A DNA stretch of 64,000 nucleotides. It comes from Owenia fusiformis. Its lineage: Eukaryota > Annelida > Polychaeta > Sabellida > Oweniidae. Below are positions 55,117 through 64,000 of this stretch, one piece after another. Each line of letters opens with the position of its first letter. Positions within the stretch are counted from its first letter, which is position 1. A program made the position numbers and the translations under genes. The notes below the pieces were generated by a model. The model was given only the letters and a program-made list of their open reading frames with translations, had not been told where the DNA came from and searched no databases. The stretch spans positions 12,085,031-12,149,030 of the forward strand of contig CAIIXF020000007.1 in NCBI GenBank assembly GCA_903813345.2, written 5' to 3'.

Positions 55117-55580
55117 CTAAGTCAAGTAATATAGCATTGACCATCGAATCATCCACCAAGGAGGGGACAGTATTGTACTCAAGTGATATGCCATTGACCA
55201 TAAACTCATCCACCAAGAAGAGGACAGTATTGTACTCAAGTGATATGCCATTGACCATAAAATCATCCACCAAGAAGAGGACAGTATTGTACTCAAGTGA
55301 TATGCCATTGACCATAAACTCATCCACCAAGAAGAGGACAGTATTATACTCAAGTGATATGCCATTGACCATAAAATCATCAACCAAGAAGAGGAAAATA
55401 TTGTGCTCAAGTGATTTGTCAATGACCACCTAATCATCCACCAAGAAGATGCCATTGACCATCCAATCATCCACCGAGAAGAGGCGATATTGTACCAACG
55501 TGTGATATGCCATTGACCACCTAATCATCCGCCGCCAAGTAGAATTACTCAAGTGATATGCCATTGACTACCCAATCATT
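55117..55580 (+). repeat. 57-bp minisatellite, about 7-8 copies
   Basis: The unit is GATATGCCATTGACCATAAA, TCATCCACCAAGAAGAGGAC and AGTATTGTACTCAAGT. It is a multiple of three (19 codons), so frames stay open on both strands over about 110-140 codons. The final copies (55,435-55,580) are diverged and of uneven length. Confidence 0.9.
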
Positions 55581-55831
55581 CGCCAAGCAGAGGACAATAT
55601 TTCTATCTATTGCCATGAGGATATTGACAGGAATAAGAGCTATTATTATATCATTGCTAGAATTTGTGTCCTTTGATTGGCTGATTCAGTACCATGTGAT
55701 CAAAAATACCAAAGCGTATTTCACAGCTCCCTTAATTTTGGAATTATAAAAGACGTATTGCCCGGCGTATTGCCCGCCTAGGAATTCTGAATCGTCCCGT
55801 TTCGTCCAGTACAGTTGTGACGTGCATCAAA

Positions 55832-56090
55832 ATGGCAGACGGAAAAAGATTTAAAAGTCTGAATTCCGATGAAAAGAACGACATCTTGAGGGATGTGCAT
55901 TCTAAAAACACCATTAAATCAACGGAATGACATCTAATGTCTTAGAACATTTTCAAGTGTTATGTCCACAAAGAAATAGACGTTAAATCTATCGATAAAA
56001 TCGTTCTGGATGGAATTTTAGAGGATTTTTTTGGAACTGCGAACGAAGGATGGGGAATATTACAAGAGTGCCAGTCTGCAAAGTAAGCGA
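55832..56090 (+). pseudogene. Start of a KIAA1958 / Crypton-like (DUF3504) gene, broken
   Basis: ATG at 55,832 opens MADGKRFKSLNSDEKNDIL and continues to KNTIKSTE before TGA at 55,928. This resembles the opening of the KIAA1958-like family in marine invertebrates, proteins descended from the tyrosine recombinases of Crypton transposons. Beyond the stop the family layout continues in other frames: VLDGILEDFF around 56,010-56,040 and RTKDGEYYKSASLQS around 56,040-56,090, equivalent to 'LxxxLxxFYxExRKxDGxxYxxxSLxS'. It then meets a donor-like GTAAGC at 56,092. At least two frame changes separate the pieces, so it is a relic. A TATAAAAG-like site lies at about 55,746, upstream of the ATG. The catalytic recombinase part is not in the window. 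Confidence 0.5.
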
Positions 56091-56114
56091 ATGTCTAGCA
56101 ATGATATAATAAAA

Positions 56115-56267
56115 CAAATATTTCATTCTATGTTCGGGCAATACCTGTTGCACTTTCAATGATTTTTGCAGCATGTATTTCCCTCGCCCTACGGGCTGCG
56201 GGCAATACATACTGCAAAAATCATTGAAAGATGAACAGGTATTGCCCTTCATAGAATGAAATATTTG
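56115..56267. repeat. Near-perfect 153-bp palindrome with GGGCAATAC arms
   Basis: Arms 56,115-56,189 and 56,193-56,267 are reverse complements at about 85 percent or better, with only three bases between them. Each arm carries ATTTCATTCTATG, GGGCAATACCTGTT, TTTCAATGATTTTTGCAG and ATGTATT. It lies directly after the broken KIAA1958-like exon. GTATTGCCCG also occurs twice at about 55,756-55,780, just before that exon. Confidence 0.85.
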
Positions 56268-56816
56268 CTTAGTATTCCTGGAAATGTCATAAAAGAATGA
56301 TTACAACATATAAAAAAACATAATGACCAGGTACCTTTTAACAGGAAATTATTTTAGAAGTGTCTCTTTTACAATTATCTAATTATATGTTGTTAGCTTA
56401 TAATAAGTAATTATCCATCTAAATATAGTCATTTGTCAGATGGGTTTAGATCTGCATTATTTTCTGAAATATTAAAAGCTTTCTTTGAACATCTAACATA
56501 TATTAGGGGATTAACATGAAAAAATGTCACAACCAGGTGTTAGAAGTCGTTGTAAGAATTTGTTACAGATGCCAAACTCCAAATATCGACCACTGAATGG
56601 TGAATGCTGAACAATCATCTACAATAAAGTTGGAAACTATAACAATGGTAGTGACATTTTTGAAGTGTGCTGCTGTATCATTCCTTGAATCATTTAGTAT
56701 GATTTACAGTTTTTTCTTATTTTGTTTTCTATCTAATATTGCGTCATGCTTTGTTACTAGTTTTAAATTCTGGGATTTTTTCAAAGTAAACATTGTAAAT
56801 GTGGTTTACAAATATC
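56268..56816. other. No gene seen
   Basis: AT-rich non-coding DNA. Confidence 0.5.
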
Positions 56817-57243
56817 CCAGATGCGAGTAGAAATAATCTTGATTTACATCATTAAAAATTCACAATTCAGTCAAACTGATGTCATATTTGGAATCTACAT
56901 GTAAAATTACATTTAGAAATATGGTTTTGAAAAGAGCTTATCAACTTTGAAAATTTAATTTTCTTTGAAAATGTGACTTCTAGGTCGGGGAGATTCCCCA
57001 TAGACCCCATGTTGTAAAACCACAAAAAGTGAAATATCTTTTCTTGTGTTGGGCAGATAATATTTTTTCTTACTGGACATACTTTAATTTGTATAACTAT
57101 CAGATACATAAGGGTTATATGAAAAGTGAACCACTAAAACTGATGCATATTCAAGTTAAAGGGAATTTTGTAATACCCTACCATGTTAATTCCCCCGAAT
57201 CAGCCACCTGGTGGTGAAACTGTTAACTACCAACTCGCATCTG
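56817..57243. repeat. Possible MITE sharing sequence with 37,940-38,010
   Basis: The left end CCCAGATGCGAGTAG and right end (minus strand) CTCAGATGCGAGTTG form a short inverted pair about 427 bp apart. The left part AGTAGAAATAATCTTGATTT and its flank match 37,957-38,000. No coding content. Confidence 0.4.
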
Positions 57244-60200
57244 AGTAATTGAGCTCTTTTTACCTTTCTTTGGAAAGAATTAGACAAATCAATCTGGAAA
57301 TAGTGGAAAAAAGTTTGTATTGGTTTAATGTATAGCGACTATAATTGATATATCTCAGAGGTTTTTGCTGTTTGTTGATTTCTGTATGGATCCTGCACTT
57401 CTAGGCTCTATTTGTTTTTTTGCAAGGGTATCCAAGTGAGGGTATTCTTGTTCCAGAATTGAGCTGTTTAGCTCTGAAATTAGACCAAGTAGCACGAAAT
57501 GAAGTCCTGTAGTATTACCACATCTGGGATCAACTGGTTTGGATAAAGGATTATAGACTGTACAATTAATCAACGTTCAATAATATTGGAAGACTCGTGG
57601 TAATACAGCCACATATGTTGTTGACATTTCCGTTAGTAGAATGAGTGCAATTTACTAGGATGCTGCACAGAGAATAACAACACAAATGATTCAGTTGGAT
57701 CGGATGTATTAAAATGATTTTGTTGATTTCATGCATAAGAGGATAATATAAGAGGAAAATTAGAGTTCTAGTGCAAAGTGCTAATTATTGAGTTCATTTA
57801 GTGATATTATTATACTCACTGTTATTAGTATCATTAAAATGACAAGGGATTACAATGGATAGGTGTGATATGATATGCACGTTCAGTAATATTAGAGAAT
57901 ATAAATACATAACATTAGTATAGCTCGATGAGGACACTGGATGACATCAAGAACAACTGGTTGAAGGTAGGAGATGAGCATTCTTAACTTCATATTATAT
58001 TTCATGATATCAAACATATATTACAATTATAACTATTGGGTGATATTGCTTATCTGACAACGTCAGTTTTAGTGGAAAATAAGATATATATTTACATTCA
58101 CACATGAATGTATGAGTGAAATATATGAGAATATGAGAGTGGTAATATAACTATACAGTTAAATATAATGGATAAAATGTTATACCATTTAATTTTTCTT
58201 GACATCATTTTCATCAATTCATCACAATTAATATCACTATCAAATCTCCATCACTAAACTCACTCAAAAGGCTATTACCATGTCGATAAAAATGACATCA
58301 CAATTAAAAATCAAATAAAAGTGTTGCAAAATAATAGATTTAACCTGTTAAATTATATGTTAATGGTCACAGAAATGAAGACCTGAGTAATATGTGAACA
58401 TTACTCCACACCAGTATATTTTCCTTGTGTGCTGTTTGTATTGCGAAGTGTTTACATAAAAAGATGGAAATTAAACCATTTCAGTTGGATTAGCATTGCA
58501 TTGACGTCAATGAGTCTGGTTCTGCATCATAAAAGAACTTCCAAAAGAGACAATTTTCACAAGAGAGAGATATACGGAACACATAAACATCACTAAAATA
58601 CATAAAAATGAATTATTGTGTCACGCTGTTGTCCATGCGGATATAAATGAAGCAATCTGAAATCAAATAATTCTTATTAACGTTATACATGAATGATCGA
58701 GCATATGTATGAGCAATACTTTTATAAAACAGAATAGATTATCAACATATATTATCTACAAAGAGTATAGATATCTAAACATATAGAGATTATCTCTTTT
58801 TATCTTTTTTTTATTTGCAGTGATTATCTTATGACCCTGACTGGGGTATTTCAGAATCACATGACTTTCTATGTTCAACCTGAGACTACCTTATCCAACC
58901 GAGAAATACTAGAAAATTGGATGACTTATCCCACACAAATGCTAAACTGGATGTTTTGAGTTTTAAGCAGATCTCGGTCAGTGCTTTACTTGAAACAAGG
59001 CATTAACATGCAAAGTGTCACTACCTGCCATTTGTTACAGATCCTAAACCATATGAATGCTGAACCCTGTCCACAGAAAAAGTTGGAGTCTGAGGTGGTG
59101 ACATAAAAATGGGACCTAAAACTGTTTACACTGAGATGTCTAGATTAGATAGGTGTTCATATTTAAAGGTTTCACTGTATTAAAGGATTTGTTAGTTGTT
59201 AGATCTGTACGGTATAGTGTATATGCATATCACAAAATGTTAATTTTGCGAATAGATTTTGGAAAGTATCCCAAATGGAATAAACAGTTTTTTAACTGCC
59301 TAATAGCGAGAGCAATATGTTGTAGGCAGGCCGATTTAAAAGAGTTTCAGTTTTATCAAGCCATTATCTTCACCCAACTAAATTAGATGAAAGCTTTGGG
59401 ACTAAGAAGCCAATGTTTTCAAACTATTTATAGTAAACTTAACGATAAAGGAACGATTTGCTGATTACGTAAATGGATATTACTTTTTAAGCGATAACTT
59501 AACAGTTTACTTGTAACAAGGCATCTAGCTGTAAATGTTCTCTCGTGACATGAAGCCTTTTATGAGAAGACTAAATGATTATTAAACAATAATGGTTTTG
59601 CATTAATAACTGTTCTTTTTTAACATAAAGAAATAACTAATGAGAGGGATTTGTTATTGTTCGTTGTTATGAGATATCATATTGATGGTGACAAACAAGA
59701 TGTATGACAGGGATGCCCTCACTCAGGCTACAGTGTTAATTCTATTCATGTTATTCTGAAAGAAAATGGCTGATCATCAACTACATTTCCCATATTGCTT
59801 GTGTATGGAAATGAACGTCATCACATTTCAGATTTTTACATAATATTTCTTTAAGACAAAAACAAAGATGCACTTGGGAAATGAAAAAGACGACTAATTT
59901 ATACCTCGTCTTTGTCATGGTCACTGAAAATGAATTTTTGAATTGTTTTGATCTTTGTTCTGATTAGTGTTTTGATCTACTTCAGAATAACAATTTAAGA
60001 TATAACATTTCAAGTTAAGATTAATATTGCCAATGATATGGTTAAAGTTATGGCGTCATATTTGATTTATTTTCTATTTGTGGTTGCAGCAACCAGGATA
60101 CATACTTTAAGTTCTTATATTCCAGAATTTGTCATGTATCAGACATCACAGAAATATCAAAAAAAAATAACTTCTGTAATTACTGAAATGAAAGGTCAAA

Positions 60201-60478
60201 GTAACATCATTTGTTTTAGGAGTTCACATTTGCATAAACAAAGATTGGAATTTGGTAACTTTACAGCTGACATCTATAACTGTAAAATTGCTTTTATATG
60301 ACGATTAGCAAATTCTGAATTACAGCGCCAATTAAAACCTTTGTAATTTATCAGTTTACAATGATTACTCTTTTTTATCAAAATATAATAAACAATGTTA
60401 AAATATATCAGTATTCTTGGGTAATGTAGACTAAAATTATACATAAGCAAAAATTCATATAAAATATATTTATAATCC
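57244..60478. other. No gene seen
   Basis: AT-rich DNA. Short frames at 57,355-57,573 (minus), 59,153-59,386 and 60,038-60,301 (plus) show no motif or splice context that would support a gene. Confidence 0.45.
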
Positions 60479-61234
60479 TAAAATGGAAACAAAAACTAGT
60501 GATAACAGCATTGATTTCATTCAGTGTACCATAAAGCCATGTGTCTCCTCTTTCCAATGGTATATCATTCGTTGATATTGGGTCATGGTTGGGTGAGTAA
60601 TCATTCCTTTTGCAAAGTGGGCAAAAATCAGCTTGGGACCAATTTAAAGTCAGTGTACGAGGCCCAATGCAATATTGGAAGAAAACATAAAACCAATGAT
60701 GACTGCATCCTTTTTATTCAATGTACAAAAAAGCCAAATTACTCCTCTTTGCAATGGAATGTCATTCATTCACATCCTTTACCCCTCCAAATTGCCACCC
60801 CTTCTTTACACATAAAGATGCGCTCATCTTTCCATGTCATGAATGGTTCAGCCCTGATTCACCTGTGGGTTAAAGAGGAAAAAGTAGCCAATTGGCAGTT
60901 TTTTCTCGAAGTTTTGCAATATCCTTGTGGAGGAATGCTGAACACAGATGCTCCTGAGATAGCTCCAAGAGAAAATGTAACAATAATTCAAGTCAGGGGA
61001 ACTTCCATTGGCACTTAGCTCTTGCACTGATCTTTGCAATATCTGAAACTTGGTCCAGAGCCGATTTTGACCCACTGTGCAAATGGAAGGATTTCTCACC
61101 CAACCATGAATGACATATCGTTGCAAAGAGGAGGGATGTGGTTTTATGGTACATTGAATGAAATTGATGTAGTCATCACTAGTTTTGTGATTTTACGAGA
61201 TAACTACTTGTTGCGTTTTTTTTGATATGCCCTG
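60479..61234. mobile_element. Mariner-like foldback MITE, left terminus missing
   Basis: Arms about 60,479-60,660 and 61,010-61,200 are reverse complements with moderate divergence (CTAGTGAT, TTCATTCAGTGTACCATAAA, CATGGTTGGGTGAG). The right end continues to TTTTTGATATGCCCTG followed by TA, a mariner-type terminus (CAGGGCATATCAAAAA on the other strand). The matching left terminus is absent. Part of the left arm is repeated directly at about 60,715-60,785. The 164-codon plus frame and the 92-codon minus frame inside are fold-related by-products. Confidence 0.65.
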
Positions 61235-63898
61235 TATTGGTATATGATATATTATAATCCTTAATTGACATGAATATTGTAAACAAACCTTGTGAGTAAT
61301 AAATAATTTATAAGTTTGAGTTGAGATTTATTATTTTTTAGGCAAAACATACAGTTAAAACAAAATGTCTGTTTGTACTGTAAATCTAAAGATTTTATCA
61401 TTTTATCACTTAAATGCCCAAATTAACAAGGAGCAATGAATAATGCCTGAATAATGCGCTTGTAAAAACCTTTTGATGGAAATACAGTATTAACATTTTG
61501 AGAGACATGAAATCATTTTGTTAGTTAAGCTACATCTAATGCATCCAACAAAAGCAATTTGAGGTAATTCAACTGGAGTTGAATACAGAATAAAGATGAT
61601 TTATTACATATTATAACTCATGGATGAGAGAAAAGTGGTAATGGTAATGATGATGTTTTGCTAAATTGTTGGAACAGATGTGCATAAGAGCATGTGACAG
61701 TTATACATAACATGAGAGGGAATTCATAGATGAGGGGTTTAAAAGTTAGAAGTTTAGTATGTATTATCAGCCAATGCAAACCCGTTGCATACATTTGATT
61801 TAGCTTCTTAAAAAGAGCTTTGTCGACAGGACTCTGATCAGGAATAGCTATAGCACATAGCCTAATATTATTGTTAGTTGTATTTGAATCCAGATTATAA
61901 CTCATGGACATTCATGAATGTTCACTATCCAGTCTACATAAAAAGATTCTTTTGTGTTAGAACATATTGTCATGGAGTGGAGTACCTGGTAATAATGTCA
62001 AGGCACTTCCATATAGAACACTTATACTGTGATCTACTGCAGCATCGGGCAACTTTGGAGCACCTTAATTAACTTACCACGGCAGATTAGCAAATGATCA
62101 ATCTTGCATAGCAAATGTTCAAAACATCACTGCTCTCAAACAAAGCACCATGTTTCCCAGAAGTCTTACAAATAATCACATGACATGAATCCACCAATTA
62201 AAGGAGAGAGACAATCAAAGGTATTGTCTACGTTCAGTTGTGACTCAGTTTGAACTGATATAAAGGTGACCTTACAGCTTAATTGACATGTCACGGCTGT
62301 TTCTAGTTATTTCAAATTAGATCTTCTTTAGTTTCATGATTGCCTACCTTTTCTATACTCACTTACGTACAATGAGGTATACTTGATAATGACACAGGAC
62401 AGATTGTTTCAATGTAGAGATAAGAATAATTGATGAGAAACTTTAAGGATCTGTATCTCAACTTCTATAAAAGCTGATCAATTTTGAACAAATTCAATAA
62501 GATACTGATCAAAAATCATTAAATGCAATGTAAAGTTCAGGGATGATGTCCAATTTTCAATAAATGTGGGAGAACAAGGTTAATTTTGTTGTTAGTAGGG
62601 AGTAAATGATAATCTCATTATAATCTTAATTATGTTGATGGATTTTTTTTATTATATCTTGGTTACCGCCAACATTCAAGTCAACATATCAAATTTCCTC
62701 AAATGTGAAGGTAGAGCCATAATGAAATCAACTTTGTTATGAAATCAACCTTTTTTAACAACTGTTGACAACTCAGCCTCATTTCTTAATAATTATCGCT
62801 AGTATGTCCTATAAAATAGGAATCCCCAGTTTCTCACAAAATGTTTGACTAATCTTTCTGGATTATATCCTGCAATATATTTGATGTAATATTTGTGGTA
62901 TTTAAGTTTGTTTGACACCCTTACACAATTCAATTTTGAAGGCAGTCATGACTTTTATTTTTAAAAACATGATGTCTCACAAAAATTCTTATGTTATTTT
63001 ACTTAGCAAAGTTGATCTATCATTCACTCAAAAATTGGATTAATGTGTCAACGGTACAACACACTAATATTTTTAAATTTCTGTTAAGTCGTATATCTGT
63101 ATTTTACAATTATCTTATATTTTTGTATTTTACATTTGATAATGTATTAAAATTAAAATTGTATTTTAGTAAAATTGTATTTTACAACTTTATTTTTGTA
63201 TTCAGTAGTTCAATTCGGTAGTAGGTTAATTTTGTACATTGTAGTTTTTTTTGCAATAACATCAGAGAGTCATTCATTGTACATTCATCTGACCTATTTT
63301 GGAAATCACTGCTCATGACATTAAATGAAATGAAATTAATTATTCTCTAAAATGTGTTTTTATGAGATGCCCTAATATCTCAAATGTCAAAAATAAAATT
63401 GCTAATATACATCTGCATTTTTCTTAAGGTATTGTGGGATTTGCAGCATCGTATTAAAGGTCACATAATCCATTTATAATATTTTATTACAAATCTGATT
63501 TTGCTTTTTATGTACTTTCAGAAAGGTGATTGAGAGACAACAAATCTAAACTATAAAAGCTTCGGTTGGATGCACATATACGACAACATCGGGCATTGAC
63601 AGATTTAATCTGCAGTCAATTTGAATAAAGTACTTTATATTGATAAATGTAGTGATCTGACACATTTGATAACCAATCACCATGACATGGATATCCAATA
63701 AAGCATCTGTTCAAACATGACTATACAAATAATCCAGTGATTGATTTTGACAAACATATTGAAACAACAGGAAAAGTAATCTGGACAAAATCAGAGATTC
63801 AAATATACAGGTATGTCCACAAGAACACACCTATCCTAATCAACTAACATCAGAAATAAAAAGGAGTTAACAGTTTGTGTCCATCATGACTGCTACAG
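61235..63898. other. Probable intron or intergenic DNA, no gene seen
   Basis: AT-rich, no coding pattern until the last hundred bases. Confidence 0.5.
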
Positions 63899-64000
63899 AT
63901 ACAATTCCAGCACTTGATGCGCTGAGAGTCGAATCAAGTGACACAAGCTCCATCTATATCAACTGGTCTCTGAACAGTTTATATTCAGATACAGTCATAG
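63899..64000 (+). CDS. Start of a fibronectin type III domain exon, cut by right edge
   Basis: A CAG acceptor (GACTGCTACAG) at 63,898 is followed by an open frame reading TIPALDALRVESSDTSSIY and then INWSLNS up to the edge. The pattern 'P-x-L-x-x-L-x-V-x-S-x-x-x-x-S-I-x-I-x-W' is the A and B strands of a fibronectin type III domain, including the core tryptophan. Entering after one codon base fits the phase-1 boundaries common for FN3 exons. An in-frame ATG at 63,884 also exists but an internal exon is more likely. Genes with such exons are usually cell-surface receptors or adhesion proteins. The specific gene cannot be named from 34 residues. The long gene-poor stretch to its left may be an intron of it. 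Confidence 0.55.

Noticed and set aside
55005-55470. Open frames of 107-142 codons on both strands
   Set aside because: All come from the 57-bp minisatellite, and being open on both strands argues against selection for protein.
60038-60301. 87-codon frame with a hydrophobic N-terminus resembling a signal peptide
   Set aside because: No family resemblance, no splice context, AT-driven codons. It is not distinguishable from chance.
60524-61126. 164-codon plus frame and 92-codon minus frame
   Set aside because: They overlap on opposite strands inside a foldback element and mirror each other. No protein motif is visible.

Overview
The window looks like nuclear DNA of an invertebrate animal, most likely a marine lophotrochozoan such as a bivalve. 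This rests on composition and repeat style: AT-rich DNA, long C/G runs, families of ATGGCCGCCATTTT repeats with GGACGGAC tails, and many hairpin transposons. The species cannot be proved from the sequence. There are no operons or prokaryotic signals. Host coding sequence is sparse: one convincing internal exon (13,766-14,012, minus strand, UPF0415/C7orf25-like) and one probable fibronectin type III exon cut by the right edge (63,899-64,000, plus strand). Nearly everything else is mobile elements, their relics, minisatellites and unmarked intronic or intergenic DNA.

Layout. (1) 1-12,057: the 3' part of a large Ty3/gypsy-type element. It runs from the end of pol (integrase C-terminal domain) through a Lys/Ser/Asp-rich repetitive tail, a roughly 6 kb spacer holding small hAT-like hairpins, a cluster of GTGTCAAGAG-type repeats and hairpins, an acidic reading frame with one C2H2 finger, a polypurine tract and a very long (about 3.1 kb) LTR. 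The LTR carries a 141-bp tandem array. (2) 12,058-24,128: host DNA with the C7orf25-like exon, a mariner transposase relic, a tandem ATGGCCGCC repeat block with a recent 403-bp duplication, a tRNA-like sequence inside nested inverted repeats, and a 52-bp minisatellite. (3) 24,129-30,087: a 6 kb foldback element flanked by TA, with arms of about 950 bp. It contains a 42-bp minisatellite and a second, nested mariner-like foldback of 1,091 bp. (4) 30,456-37,483: a complete, apparently intact LTR retrotransposon with two 812-bp LTRs that I read as identical, a 4-bp target duplication, a proline-tRNA-type primer site and one 1,675-codon Gag-Pol frame. (5) 37,484-64,000: host DNA with an old segmental duplication (about 38.4-40.5 kb versus 44.0-46.0 kb), a relic of an R2-like retrotransposon C-terminus, a palindrome-rich TIR element, a piggyBac-type MITE, several long hairpins, three minisatellites, the broken start of a KIAA1958/Crypton-like gene, and the FN3 exon.

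The outstanding feature is the 30,456-37,483 element. Its domain order is Gag, protease, integrase, reverse transcriptase, RNase H. The integrase lies upstream of reverse transcriptase, the reverse of ordinary Ty3/gypsy elements, although every domain is gypsy-like in sequence. That is the hallmark of the Gmr1-like group. All expected catalytic residues are visible, the frame is uninterrupted and the LTRs match, so it is a very recent and possibly still mobile insertion. The 1-12,057 element keeps its integrase at the end of pol in the ordinary position, so the window shows both arrangements side by side.
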